A stretch of 56,036 nucleotides of DNA from Zygnema cylindricum (GCA_037447655.1 JBBHKE010001713.1:1-56036); one strand, 5' to 3'. Positions 44,431 to 56,020 are shown, numbered from the stretch's first letter. Made by a program: numbers and translations. The notes: generated by a model from the letters alone, not told the origin.

Positions 44431-46291
44431 AAAAAAATCATTGGACAAAAAATGGTGAGAGTAGTATGTTGTGATAGTAGTGAACAGTGACAAGGAGAAT
44501 ACAAATTAGGGTTTGAAATCTTTTTCTTTTCCTTTTTCAGTTGGTATTTAAAGTGAAAAATTGATAAAGAGGATAGATTTGTTGACGGATTTAAGAAACC
44601 CGGGCTTTAAAAATGAAATATATATTGATTTCTATTTTTCTGTTTTTGAAAGCAAAAATGAAAATGATTTGAGAATCGATTTATTCTGGATTGGTGATTG
44701 TTATTCAAAAGTGAACAACTGTAGAAAAAACAACATTGTTGAGTTAAAAAAGGAATTAGAGTACTCGAAAAAGTTGTTAAAGAGAAGCAATTTCCATTTG
44801 TCAAATTGGCTATGAATGCATATACGCCAACTATGGGAAAAACATTATGTTGTCTAGTATTACCTTTTGGTTTATTTTTAACTTCTTTTTTTTAATTTTT
44901 TTGTCTAAGAGTTGATTCAATAGGAGGAGGTTTGGAAGTACAAAACATAGTGTTTCTCTAACTTTTACAACTTTTTCACTTATCTTTGAAAGAAATTTAA
45001 TCACATTAAATTTCTAGATCAAAAAAACTTACTGAAAAAAAAACACAAAACACTACTCAGAGGAAACAAAACGTACTTTATTTCAAGTTTACAATATCAA
45101 GTCCTTGAATGCTTGATCAAAAAACAATTTTGTAGAAAGGGAGATACTTAGTGGAAAAAAAGTGAAGGAGAAGTAGAAAGTTTTTAGGGGAAAGAGGGAA
45201 AACTGCAGCAACAGACTATCTAGACATGTCGTAAATTAGAGTGGAGGAATTAAGGATCCTCTCATTTTGAAATAGTCCGGGAATTCCTTTTTAGGGTTTT
45301 CCCTTCCCAAGATCCAAAGCAGGTTCAAACTTTCAAAGTTCAACTGTGACATTACTGTCCAGCGCAGAAAAGCCAAAATACTTAAGAAAATCAAGGGTTA
45401 AGAGCAAACTACAATTTAAAATTTCCGTGTTTAATGGAATAAATTTCGATTGTCGAGATCGCTGTTTCTAGTTTGATATTTACGTACTTATGAATCATCT
45501 TTCGTATCTTTTCGTGCGATATTTTTGACCTGTTGAAAATCTCAGGTACAATAAGACACCTTTCGTACACATTATTGAACTGGATGTACTAGGACTGTTT
45601 ATAGTATGTACAATAAGGTTCAACAATGTGCCCACCCGTATTGAAGTCATACAGGGTAATTACATTCTCGATTTTTTTCTCTCGTTTTGCGAGGAAATCG
45701 TACATCTCGTTTACTTATTTGGGTAATTTTACGTACGGTTTCTCAAAAAATGTACGATTTACCATCAACAATACGGTAAATTTTGTCAATGCGTTAATCG
45801 CAACAGTTATGACTCGCAAGTCAAAATTTAAATTTTTTGAAGGCTAGTGAATAAAGGTATAGCAGTCGGTACTAGCTGTCGGCTGACCACGTGGCCAGCC
45901 ATGGCTGAAAGATTGATGATCAACTTCACGTAAAGTTAAATGTAGAAAATACGTGGAGACATCCTGAGTAGCGATACAACTATTACACTATCCAATATTG
46001 ACGGCTACGATATCTATTTGTTTTGAGAGCTCTAGATATTGTATGACAAGGAGACTTGCTAGTGGACACTCCGAAATGCTACGTGGACACCCTTAAAAAA
46101 ATCCCCGGGAAACATACACTTCGAGGACAGTTGTGTCGTGAGGGGTGTCCACCTAAGCCCGTCAAAAATTTGGGTCTGTGCTGACGGCCGCTAATACTTA
46201 CAAGTGGTTGGTACTGAGTATTTTGAGAGGATTCGCCACGTGGCATCACATTGATGTCATTTACATTGTGGTACACAACGTAGATAACGTA

Positions 46292-49200
46292 CAATAACAT
46301 AACCTGTTCGAAATTTATTTGATGTCCTGAAGCCATTCAGGATGTACGAACGAATCAAGCTAGAATTGTCTGTAGGTTTATGTCTGTTTCCATTCCTCGT
46401 CCCGAAAAACTATTCAAGTGCCGTTGGTTTTTCACTGCATACTCGTTGACGGTACAGTCAAGTTACAGTTTGTAGACGGCAAATTGAATTCATAAAAGTA
46501 GTGTTGCCGATATTCAATATGTACCTATTTTGTGTCATTCTTTTTTATCAACTGTTTCCAAAATGTAAGGGCGTCTCGGATGACGTCTTTGCCATAAAGG
46601 GGGTTCTACGAAGAATTATTTAAATAGCTCATCGTAGTTGAAATCCAAAATCAAAATATAGCCAACAACCATAAAAGGATTTAATCTAATGACAAATTTT
46701 CGTGGAAAATCAAGTCACATATGGGTGTTGATCTTTCTTTTAACAAGTATAACACGCTTCCAAAGAAAAAGCGCACCTACCCGGCATACATACGTGTGAA
46801 AAAAAAAAAACAAAGTACAATAACAAGATTAAGGTATTATGAATTAAACCATAAAAAACCATTATTCCTCCAATTTGGGCGTTTCCTACTTCTCGCAAAA
46901 AGGCCCCGTAAAGCATGCATCCCTTCAACTTCTATTGGCTGCTTTTTCATGCAACGCGCTTTAGGCACGTACCTATTTTTATTTCTATTGGTTTTTTAAT
47001 ATTCCTTCATTGATAAAAGTTGGGGTACGCCATGAAAGAGATTAAGGGTGAGTTTTGTCAGTTTGGGGAAAAAATGTTAAAACCGAAAAAGGACTTGGCT
47101 AGACTGCTTGGTTTTAAATGCAAATATGTTGTCACCTTTACAAGCTGAAAAATTGTCAAGTGCAATGTCAAATTGCCTCTATTAACCATTACATGGTAGG
47201 ATTTGGAGTTATGTATTGTGGGGAACAAAACGGTGGTGGGGAGTGAACTCCATATTGATGATTTTAAGTTGGTGATCGTTATGGACTGATTCGTTTAGGT
47301 GATTGTAAGTTTAGAGTTTGACAAATGTGTATTTCAAGTTTAAGGATTTTTAGTATTTCAATTTCGTTGTTTATAACCTTAGTACACATCCGTATTTGGT
47401 TTTTATTTTGTTGGGTCACTTTCTAGTATGAATAATCAGTGTAAGTGCCAAATTATTCAACATCCATATTTAGGCTAAATAAATATAAGATATAATTTTG
47501 TCTTTATAAAATGCAATAAGTTTTTTTTCTCTTTTACCTCCCACGCCTTTTTTATAATATCATTTTTGAATGAGTGTCTGTTTATGTGATGTGTGTCAAA
47601 CTTCAATTTACCTTTTCGTATGTACCTCCCTTTTTTCTTAAAGAAAGAAATAGTAGAGAAGGTCGCATGAAAAATCAATTTAACTCTAACGATACTTTGG
47701 AATAGTTGGACTACGAACCTCTTAGTAAAATAAAAAGACAGGTATTTCATAATTTGTGAACAATAATTACGACTTTAAATTTTATTGTTGTCGGTAGCAT
47801 ATTAAATAAGATTTAGAGTCCGATCCTGATTAATGGAATTTCATCAGAGAGGGATTATTGGAATGAGGGTGAGGGAGGGGGGAGGTATTTTATACTTTCG
47901 CCCCCCCCTCCTTGCTTCACTGGTGTGATTTGGTCGTAACGTGACAACCAAGGGATATACCAAAATTATGGCAGGCAAATTAGGGGACCGATACGCAAAT
48001 TTGGAGAACATACTCTTCAAATTTGAGGAGGACCGGTTCAAGCGGTTGGATTCGGATTTTACATAGATTTTCTACTATACTTGGATGGGCTCTACACGTT
48101 GTTAAATATATTAGTGTTCTGTATCATCAAATTGTATATCCTGATAATTTGATATCTAATATTAGTGAATTTTGAAAAGCACAATGGCTCGATTTATCGA
48201 TCTGAGACTACTAAATTTATGGCATTGATGTATCTTATTGTTATGTACTATATAGTATTATAATATATATATCCCATTGTATGAAATGTCCCGTACTTTG
48301 TATAATGAAAGTATGGAAGTCTGGTCGAACTGCACATTGCCTGCTTAAAATTAAAAGTATAATATGTAGAATCATACAATATCATAATGTATACAATTTA
48401 TACAATGGAATATCTCGTATCACAATGCGGTCCTTACTTTATAGAGTGGAAGCAATGAAGTCCAGTTAGAATTGCACAACGCCTACGAACAAAAAAATGA
48501 TACTTTGTAAAAGGACCAAAATTGTCGCAAAAATGAAAAAAGTAATCTATCGCATTATAAAAGTTACTCTTACATAAAGGCTAAAGACATTTTGTGGGAG
48601 GAGAATGATGGCAAGAAAACCAATGAAACCAAAAAAATATGCAAAAGTCGAGTCAATCATTCCTTTTATATCGGCAAAATATTGAAGTAATTTCCTTCCC
48701 AATATATCGATCCGATATCTCGATTATCGGTAGGCTAAAAAAAGATACAACACTCAAATGCCGACCAATAAAGCCATTAACATCCACTCGTAACGCTCGC
48801 GGTTGTCTTTTTCTGGTCCATATCATATTGCAATTTGTTCGCTATGGGGGAAAACCTTCCGTACATGATGACTTCAGTTTGTCCTGTCGAAAAGCAGATC
48901 CACGCCCCCAGTTATTTCAATATTCCCTAGCAGCGGTACAGGTAAGATTCGTACAAAATGTACGATTTTACGGTATCTTTGTTAACCGTTCGGTGCGACG
49001 ATGGCAGCGTATTGATATCGAAATGATAACGTAGCATAAGGTACAGTACAGTACAGTACAGTACTGTAGCCGTACGGTGAGACTTTTGGCAGCATATTGA
49101 TATCCGAGTGATATCGTACCACGATGCGGGTCTTTATCATGAATCGGGATCGTTCAATTTCAGGTAGGTGACGACAAACTGAAAACCGGAAAGCGAAAGT

Positions 49201-49425
49201 CTCTATCACAAAAGCGATCAATGCACGCGTACTATACGGAGTGCGGCTCGTGTTTTCGATACTTCATGTCATGACAGCCTACGGCTGAGATTTCATGCGG
49301 ATTGTCGATCGGATAATGAGCTGACGCTTCCTTGGACGGTGGAGATTTACAACATAAATCATTCCATAAATGCTGCAATTGTTCCTAATCTTCAATGGAT
49401 GAGTCTCATGGTTGCGGGGTGTTTT
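46292..49425. other. AT-rich intergenic DNA, no gene seen
   Basis: No supported coding sequence. There are two diverged direct copies of a roughly 50-base unit (GGCAGCGTATTGATATCG at about 49002, GGCAGCATATTGATATCC at about 49088) and a TACAGTACAGTACAG run at 49041-49065 between them. Confidence 0.55.
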
Positions 49426-49545
49426 TTCAACCTTAACCCTAACATAACCCTAATCCTGAGCCTGACCCTTAACCCTAACTCTAGCCCTAACCCTAACAAA
49501 ACCACAACCCTGAACTAATCTTAACCCTAACCCTAAGGCTAAAAT
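49426..49545. repeat. Degenerate telomere-like (CCCTAA)n tract
   Basis: CCTTAACCCTAAC, CCCTAACCCTAAC and CTTAACCCTAACCCTAAGG words over about 110 bases. The dominant period is six (TTAGGG type) rather than the seven of most land plants. It lies 30-150 bases before the SRR1 start. Confidence 0.85.
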
Positions 49546-49575
49546 TAGTGGATCATGATTTGCTGAGCTTCACTA

Positions 49576-52500
49576 ATGGCTGCAGGCAGCCATGCTTCTC
49601 AAGATCAGTGGACTGTGGTCACGTCACGGAAATCTCGTAAACAGACAACTACCGCCGTTCCTCTACACCAAAAACAAAACCATAATATTAAGGAGGTGTC
49701 GTACTCTGAAAACCAAGTGGTCGAAGTACAAATTCTAAGCCATGCAGATGAAACTGGTAGTAGAAATAATTCTGCCACGTGTAAATCGGAAGTATTAGTG
49801 AGTGAGACGGTGACGCGTGTCCAAGGATGGGGATATTTCGAAAATGAGGGGATGGGAGGAAAATTGGGGCGAAATGATAGAAGAAGAAAGGGAGGGAAAA
49901 ACAGAAATAAAGGAGGAAAAGAAGAGGAAGAGAAGGATGAAGTGGTTCGTTTGGTGGCGAAACTAAAGAAAGCTTTGTAAGTTTCACTCTTTTTTGTTAG
50001 TGCAGGATAGCCTTCAAACTTGAGACAACTGTTCAAAAGTGAATATTTTTATTAGTTTTTGGTCATGGTGGTGTCTACATGGCACTTGGCAAGTGACAGT
50101 TGTCACACATTGATCAAATGTCATTCGCATAGTTACACGAGACAGGTCAAATGACGCATGTCACACATCGCGTGACATATGTCACACGTGACATATGTCA
50201 CGCATCACGTGACAAAGGTCACCTTGCAGCAGCATGTGTTGTACGGCAATTTGACATGTTCTATATGACATGGCATGAATCACATGACATAGTACATATC
50301 ACATGACACAAATAACACTTGACATGGAATATGCCACATGTCATATATCAAATTTACCATCTGACACAAATATTGTAGCACATATAATGTATAACATTTC
50401 AAGCATAACATATGACATACTTCGTATCACATATTGCAGCCAGGAATCGTTCACGACAAATGAACTTAAAATCAAAATCATTGGTACTAATTTTTGCATC
50501 GACGTAAATAAGTTTTTCTATCCTATTATAAGACACATTTGTGCTATTATTGGATCAAAAAACACATCATGGTGTTCAATTCCTACTAAACCTAGCTGGT
50601 CCTTTTATTGGATTTTGACAAAAAAACAACATGTTTCACTTGCTTACCATTCCCTTTCACAAAACACTGCCCACCACTATTAGAGTCAATAACTCTACTT
50701 TGAGCGCGTGTTTTTTTTTGCAATCGTAAATTAGTGTTAATAACACTATTTCGTGTTAAGTGGTAACATATTGAGCCTCAAAACATAAATTCAGTGTAGT
50801 TTATACTAATAAAATGATATCACTAATTATTTATTCACGTGTGTTGTTACAATGTGACATACACCATATCCCATGTCCCATCTTCTATTTGTTAATATCC
50901 TCATGATCAACATTATTATTGGAACTGCATTTTCCACCAGATTTCAGGACAAATCCCAAATGCAAGAGTACAAGAATCCATGGATACAGATAAAATATCA
51001 CACATACAGGAACGATCTTTCTCGATAAACTGAAATATGCCATCTCATAAATGATATATGTGATATGTCATGTGTGAAAACAATTGGAAACATATGTGCA
51101 GTTACCCCATATTATATGCGTATTTTTTGGCTTTTTCGGGTACAATGCGCATATAATATGGGGAATAATTGTTTTTGCACATTTGAACTTTATTTATACT
51201 GATTCATGGTCAAAGGCCTCCTAAAAAAAAACCGGTATCGAATGTATTAATCATGGAAATAACATTCACTTGAGTCGTCTTTTTCACTCGAAAGACGTTG
51301 TGTGTGAATTCCTAGTAAAGGATTTTCGTAAGTTACCGGCGTAAAGGGCAATAAAATTGAATCCAGATTTTGTAGATGGGAATGGACATCCATAACCTGC
51401 ATTAATTGAATCCAGAATTTCCTTTAACTTGGAAAAAGATGAAAAGAGATGTGATTTTTCTATCAACATCTACATTCGATGCCATTGAGTGGACTTAAAT
51501 TTGCCATGTAGGCCTACCCTTTTAAGTGACAAATAAATACATTAATATAGCATGTTAGTGTGTTTTTTTTTTCTTTGTACTTCTCTCCCAACTTACATTG
51601 TTTCCAAATGTACTCATTTTGAAGCTGTTTTTTTTGGATATGAAGAAACTGTATTAAGGAATTTTGTTGAACATTCGTGGGAAATTAAGCTAAGAAAAGG
51701 ATGTTAATGTATTCGGTTTTTTCGTAGAAGCTTAGACGATTATTTGTCTCTTTCTTTCCTGATTTAGGAACTTGTAGGTATTGCATTGCCCCCCCATTAT
51801 TAGAGTTAACCACACTAATTTTGGAACAACTAGAAAATTCATGTTTTTAGGACTTTTTTTCATTTCCTAGAAGCCTCAATTGAGAGAGAGGGAGAGTGTG
51901 TGAGAGAGAGGGAGAGAGGGAGAGGGAGAGAGAGGGGGAGAGAGAGAGGGAGAGGGAGAGGGACAGTGTGTGTGAGAGAGAGGGAGCGAGAGAGAGGGGG
52001 AGAGAGGGGGGGGAGAGAGAGAGGGAGAGAGAGAGAGGGAGTGTGTGAGAGAGAGGGAGAGAGGGAGTGTGTGAGAGAGAGAGAGGGAGAGAGAGGGAGT
52101 GTGTGAGAGAGAGAGAGGGAGAGAGAGGGAGAGAGAGGGGGAGAGAGAGGGGGGGGAGAGAGAGACTTGATTCCTGTCGACGGCATCCACACTAGTAATA
52201 GTGAAACAATTGGAAAAATGATATTTTAGTGGATTAACTCCACAATATGCTTAAAAACTTCTTTTTCTTAGCTTGTTTTTTCTAAGTTTTTTGGGGAAGA
52301 ATTTGGGTATGAAACAGGGAAGAAGTGGCTTCTTCTCCTTTTTACAAAAACTTTATCGGTGAGATGAAAACGAGGATAACTAAAAGAGAGGGAGAGGGAG
52401 AGTGAGAGGGAGAGGGAGGCGGGGGAGGGGGGGTGGGAAGGGGGAAAATGGTTATAACTATTTTTTTTGGGCTTTTTCGGAGTGGTTTTTATGGGATTCA

Positions 52501-54272
52501 AATGGGAACAGAAAGCAAATAAAAAATAGAGAGGAGAGGAGGGGGGGGGAGAGAGAGAGAGGGGGAGAGGGGGGGGGAGGGGGGGGCGAAAGGGCGAGGA
52601 GGGCAGGGGGGAGGTGGGAAGGGGGGGGAGGTGGGAAGGGGGGGAGGTGGGAGAGGGGGGGAGGTGGGGAGGGGGAAAGGGGGCGAGGGGGGAGAAGGGG
52701 GAGGGGGGGAGGGGAGGAGAGGGGGGAGAGAGGGGAGAGGGGGGAGGAGAGGGGGAGAGAGGGAGAGGGGGGGGGGGAGAGGGGGAGAGGGGGAGAGGGG
52801 AGAGGGGGAGAGAGGGAGAGGGGGATGGGGGGAGGGGGAGAGAGGGAGAGGGGAAGAGGGGGGGAGGGGGGAGAGGGGGAAGGAAGGGGGAGAGAAGACC
52901 TACTGTGGTATGAGTAGATTCTTTTTTGTTTGAGATTTATCCTTTTTTTGCTGTTTTCCAATTGGCCAATATGTTTTAATTTAGCAATTTAGTTATGATA
53001 AAGTTTTAAAGTTTTTTTTCAACTTTTTATTTGTTCTGAGGTTTTTCTTTTGAACTTTTTGATCTCATGGAAAATTAAATGAAGGATTACTGGGGACAAT
53101 GGTTTTTACATATATATAATATATATAATATGTATAATATTAATGTGTATATATATATAATTTAAGTATACATAATATAGTATATATATTTATACTGTAT
53201 ACATGTTGTTGTTTTTTGAAAAGCCACTTTCCCATGTCTGACATTGTATTCCCCTCTCCTTCCCTCTTCCTCTCTCTTCCCGTTCCTGTTTCTCTTTCCC
53301 TCCCTATTTCTCGTCTCCTCCCCTTCCCCTCCCTCTTCCCCTCCCTCTTCCCCTCCCATTTCTCGTCCTCCTTTACAGAACAAATACTGTTTCTTAAAAT
53401 CGCAAAAAAAATTACCTCCTCAGAAAGAATTGCGGAAAAAAAAACGTCTTTTCCTTCACACCAAAATAAAAGTGGTCAAGGTTTTAATTTTTCCGGAGAA
53501 GTAGAAGCACTCTCTGAAAATCTTAAAAATAAGAAAACTCATCAATTTTCTTCAGAAAATAATATTCAGGAGATACAAGCGGAAGGGAGAGAGGGGACAG
53601 AGAGAGAGGGGGCAGAGAGAGATGGGGGAGAGAGAGAAGTGGCACAGGCAGAGGAGAGGGAGAGGAAGATAACGAGAGAGGGAAGAGAAAGAGAAGAGGA
53701 AGAGAGAATAGTGCAGAGAGACGCAAGAGGGAGAGGGGAGATAGAGGAAAAGAAGGGAGAGGTAGAGGGAGAGGTAGAGGGAGTGGAGATAGAGAGGGAG
53801 AAGATTAGATTCGAGTCATCCTGTCTTGGAGAAACAAAAAACAAAACAGCCATAGGATCTAATATTTATAGAAATGGATTTAAAGAAAAAGAAAGTTGTA
53901 CAAATGTGTTATTCGAATCGAGAGAAAATGGATTAGTTGAGAAAGTAAATGGGTACGAGAGAGAGAGACCAAATTTATCAAATTCAAGTTTTCAATTTTG
54001 TGGAGAAGAGGGAGACGAGTGCAATATTGACCACAAAAATGGGTTTGAAATGGAAGATTTTTGTTGTGAATCTAACAAAGTGAGTGGAAACATTGGGATA
54101 TATTCTGAGGAAGAACGGATATGGAGAGAATTACGGAACTGTAGTGCAGAAAACACAACCAGTAACATAGAAATCGTGGTTTACGGAGTCGGTAGTTTGA
54201 TGGATTCTGCGGTCGCTCGGTGCCAGCTGGCGCTAAGTCGTCTTTTAGCGGATGAGATTCAGGTATGACATA

Positions 54273-54319
<47 letters not shown>

Positions 54320-54344
54320 TCTCTCTTTTTCTCTCTCTCTCTCT

Positions 54345-54376
<32 letters not shown>

Positions 54377-55873
54377 ATCTCTCTATCTCTCTCTCTTTTC
54401 CACTGTCTCTCTCTCTCTTTTTTTTTAGTATTTATTATGATTGTTATTACTATCATTATTATCACTATTATGATTATTATTCTTATTCCTACTTCTTCAG
54501 ACTCTCCTTTTTTTTCGTTTTTTTCCAAGTCTTCTTTGTTTTTAGCGTGTCTTTTTTTTGAAGAGTTTTTTTTTTAAAAAGGAAACTCTCCTTTACAAAA
54601 ACTTGAAAGACCAGGGGTATTTTCTCTCTAAAATCAATGTCTGTCGCTCTTCTCTTCATGATTTTTTATGTATTTATAACTCTTATCTCTCTCCCTCTCC
54701 CTCCCCCTCTTCCTCTCCCTCTCCTTCCTCTCCCTCTCCCTCTCCCTCTTCCTCTCCCGCCCTATCTCCCTCCCTTCTACCAATTGTCTCCATGCAATCT
54801 TTAAAGAATTAAAAAAAAAAAAAAAATGAAAATGAAAATTGAGTTAAAATGGATATAAATTACTTGGTGAGGAAGATCATTTTTAATTGGGAAAAAGTCA
54901 TATCCTTTTGAATGGGACAAAAGTCATATCATTTTGAAAAGGACAACAATTGTTTTCCGTACAGGAAAAGTCATTAATGAGACAAATGGAACCTGTCTAA
55001 CAGTATTTATTTTAAATAGGAGAAGCGGTAAAACGATCAAATAGGGCATAATTTGAATAGGACAAACGTTACTTGCAGGTGGAGAAATTCCTATGTGGGA
55101 TTTCCATCCAGTCCTCGTACCTCTAAAAAATCATCCTTCTGATTTGAACAAAATTTGTTTTGGACAAATTTTGAATAGGACAAATTCGAATTGGTCCCTG
55201 TCTGCGTGTTTCACCCTCCCTCACTCCCTCCCCTCCCTCCTCCCCTCCCTCCTTCCCTCCCTCCGTCCCTCCCTCCTTTTCCGACGTCCCTTCAGACAAA
55301 TTTGAATAGGACAAATTTTATTCGCAGGTGGAGTCGGGCCCTGTCTGGGCCTCCCTCTCTCCCGCCCGCCCTCCAGATAAATTCAAATAAGACAAATTCA
55401 AAAAAGACAAACTCCACAGTCTCGGCCTCCCTCCCTCCCTCCCTCCCTCCTGCCCCTCGCTCCAGATTTTTTTGAATAACACAAATTCGAATAAGACAAA
55501 TCCACATCAGACAAATTCAAATAAGTCAATTTCGAGAAGACAAATTTGAGTAAGGCAAATTCGAATAAGGCATTCAAACAAGACAAATTCGAATAAGACA
55601 AATTTGAATAAGCTATTCAAATAAGACAAATTTGGATAAGACAAACTCGAGAAGACAAATTTGAATAAGAAAAATTCAAATAGGACATTCAAATAAAACA
55701 ATTTTGAATAAGACAAATTTGAATAGGACAAATTCGAATAAGACAAACTCGAATAAGACAACTTTAGTTTGCAGGTGGAGTCGGCCCCGGTCTGGGTGTT
55801 CGACCCGGTGCTGACAGCTGGCGAGAAGGAGGCCATGGGGGAGATAGGGTGCAAACCCATACAAGAAAACGAG
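49576..55873 (+). CDS. SRR1: SRR1-like protein (light/clock signalling), 3' end outside window
   Basis: Exon 1, 49576-49976, reads MAAGSHASQDQWTVVTSRKS, close to the D-x-WT-V-x-x-R+G start of SRR1 proteins, and ends TTT/GTAAGT. A large exon from about 53379 (after TTTACAG) to 54262 contains a Glu/Arg-rich linker encoded by GA repeats (about 53575-53805) and ends IEIVVYGVGSLMDSAVARCQ then LALSRLLADEIQ, the SRR1 domain start (YGIGS..S..P..QL). Exon 55775-55873 continues PVWVFDPVLTAGEKEAMGEI, matching the family's V-x-DPVL stretch, and ends GAG/GTAAAG. Phases of the last two exons agree (0/0). SRR1 is known in Arabidopsis for phyB signalling and circadian function; animals have SRRD. Exon 1 ends in phase 2 but the next exon needs phase 1, so an unseen exon probably lies in the 3.4-kb intron. 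The remaining domain is beyond the window. Confidence 0.8.
50085..50430. repeat. Degenerate CATGTGACATATGTCAC repeat
   Basis: About 350 bases dominated by TGACATATGTCACAC-like words, themselves palindromic, with spacing around 12-22 bases. Inside SRR1 intron 1. Confidence 0.8.
50655..50830. mobile_element. Possible diverged TIR element in SRR1 intron 1
   Basis: CACTGCCCACCACTATTAGA, then AATTAGTGTTAATAACACTA, resembles the left part of the type II elements. A similar left end (CCCCCCCATTATTAGAGTTA) lies at 51788. Confidence 0.35.
51105..51163. repeat. Perfect 16-bp inverted repeat (hairpin)
   Basis: CCCCATATTATATGCG at 51105-51120 and its exact inverse at 51148-51163, with a 27-base loop. 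The flanks (CATATGTGCAG / TTTGCACATTTG) extend the symmetry imperfectly. Confidence 0.9.
51880..52165. repeat. GA microsatellite with GTGTGTGAGAGAG units
   Basis: GAGAGGGA array with a recurring GGGAGTGTGTGAGAGAGA unit. SRR1 intron 1. Confidence 0.95.
52384..52905. repeat. Long polypurine (G-rich) tract, about 520 bp
   Basis: Almost only G and A after 52525, with runs of 6-11 G and GAGGTGGGAAGGGGGG units. Frames through it on either strand are artefacts. Confidence 0.95.
53108..53205. repeat. TA-rich microsatellite
   Basis: ATATATAATATATATAATATG-type repeats, about 100 bases, shortly before the large SRR1 exon. Confidence 0.9.
54271..54425. repeat. CT microsatellite directly after an SRR1 donor
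   Basis: Begins 8 bases after the GTATGA donor at 54263 and is followed by a TTATTATGATTATTA-type tract to about 54487. Confidence 0.95.
54690..54775. repeat. CCCTCT microsatellite in SRR1 intron
   Basis: CTCTCCCTCTCCCTCCCCCTC units, about 85 bases. Confidence 0.9.
55079..55125 (+). repeat. Ghost copy of the SRR1 exon start (1)
   Basis: TTGCAG/GTGGAG is followed by a stretch that reads PMWDFHPVLVPL in one frame, against PVWVFDPVLTAG after TTTGCAG/GTGGAG in the real exon at 55775. A small indel puts it out of frame. Confidence 0.65.
55193..55216 (+). repeat. Ghost copy of the SRR1 exon start (2)
   Basis: GGTCCCTGTCTGCGTGTTTC followed by ACCC, against CCCCGGTCTGGGTGTTCGAC followed by CC in the real exon. 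No acceptor retained. Confidence 0.6.
55328..55352 (+). repeat. Ghost copy of the SRR1 exon start (3)
   Basis: TTCGCAG/GTGGAGTCGGGCCCTGTCTGG, nearly identical to TTTGCAG/GTGGAGTCGGCCCCGGTCTGG at 55775. It is then replaced by CT repeat. Confidence 0.8.
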
Positions 55874-55949
55874 GTAAAGATCGGTTTTTTTTTGTTTTTT
55901 TTGGGTTTTTTTTTGGTTTTTTGGTTTCCTGGTTTAATTTTTTATTTTT

Positions 55950-56020
55950 TTGCACCTTTGTGTCGGTCGGATGGAGGCCGTAGAGGAGATAGGGTCCAAA
56001 CCTAAAGGGGAAATGAGGGG
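55950..56020 (+). repeat. Partial copy of the end of the last SRR1 exon
   Basis: GGAGATAGGGTCCAAACCTA then AAGGGGAAATGAGGGG echoes GGAGATAGGGTGCAAACCCA then TACAAGAAAACGAGGTAAAG of 55842-55880. The donor is lost. Confidence 0.6.

Larger units (their letters stand above)
41067..46291. repeat. Giant imperfect palindrome, arms about 2.6 kb, spacer about 30-40 bp
   Basis: The left arm (41067 to about 43655) is matched in reverse by about 43690-46291. Examples: GTGATGCCACGTGGCGAA at 41112 with TTCGCCACGTGGCATCAC at 46233; AGGTGGACACCCCTCACGAC at 41207 with its inverse at about 46140; ACGTAGCATTTTGGAGTGTC with its inverse at about 46066; GGGTGGGTGAATTG with its inverse at about 45630. The arms have diverged by substitutions and small indels, so it is not a recent assembly mirror. 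Each arm carries two coding-like blocks in the same order. No clear target duplication is visible at the tips, and a transposase is absent. It could be a foldback or Pack-MULE-like element, or an inverted duplication. Confidence 0.9.
55150..55770 (+). repeat. GACAAATTCGAATAA minisatellite
   Basis: Degenerate units of about 10-17 bases (AATAAGACAAATTCGAATAG) fill the intron before the last SRR1 exon, interrupted by CCCTCC blocks and ghost exon starts. The oldest-looking units begin near 54880 (GGACAAAAGTCATATC). Confidence 0.9.

Noticed and set aside
41067-46291. Palindrome as a pure assembly mirror artefact
   Set aside because: The arms differ by many substitutions and indels, including a frame-changing base at about 43093, which an artefactual mirror would not show.
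50303-50683. 126-codon open frame
   Set aside because: Begins inside the CATATGTCAC repeat, shows no codon bias or domain, and lies in an SRR1 intron.
52402-52961. Arg/Glu/Gly- and Pro/Ser-rich open frames on both strands
   Set aside because: Produced by the polypurine tract, which lacks stops by composition. It lies inside an SRR1 intron.
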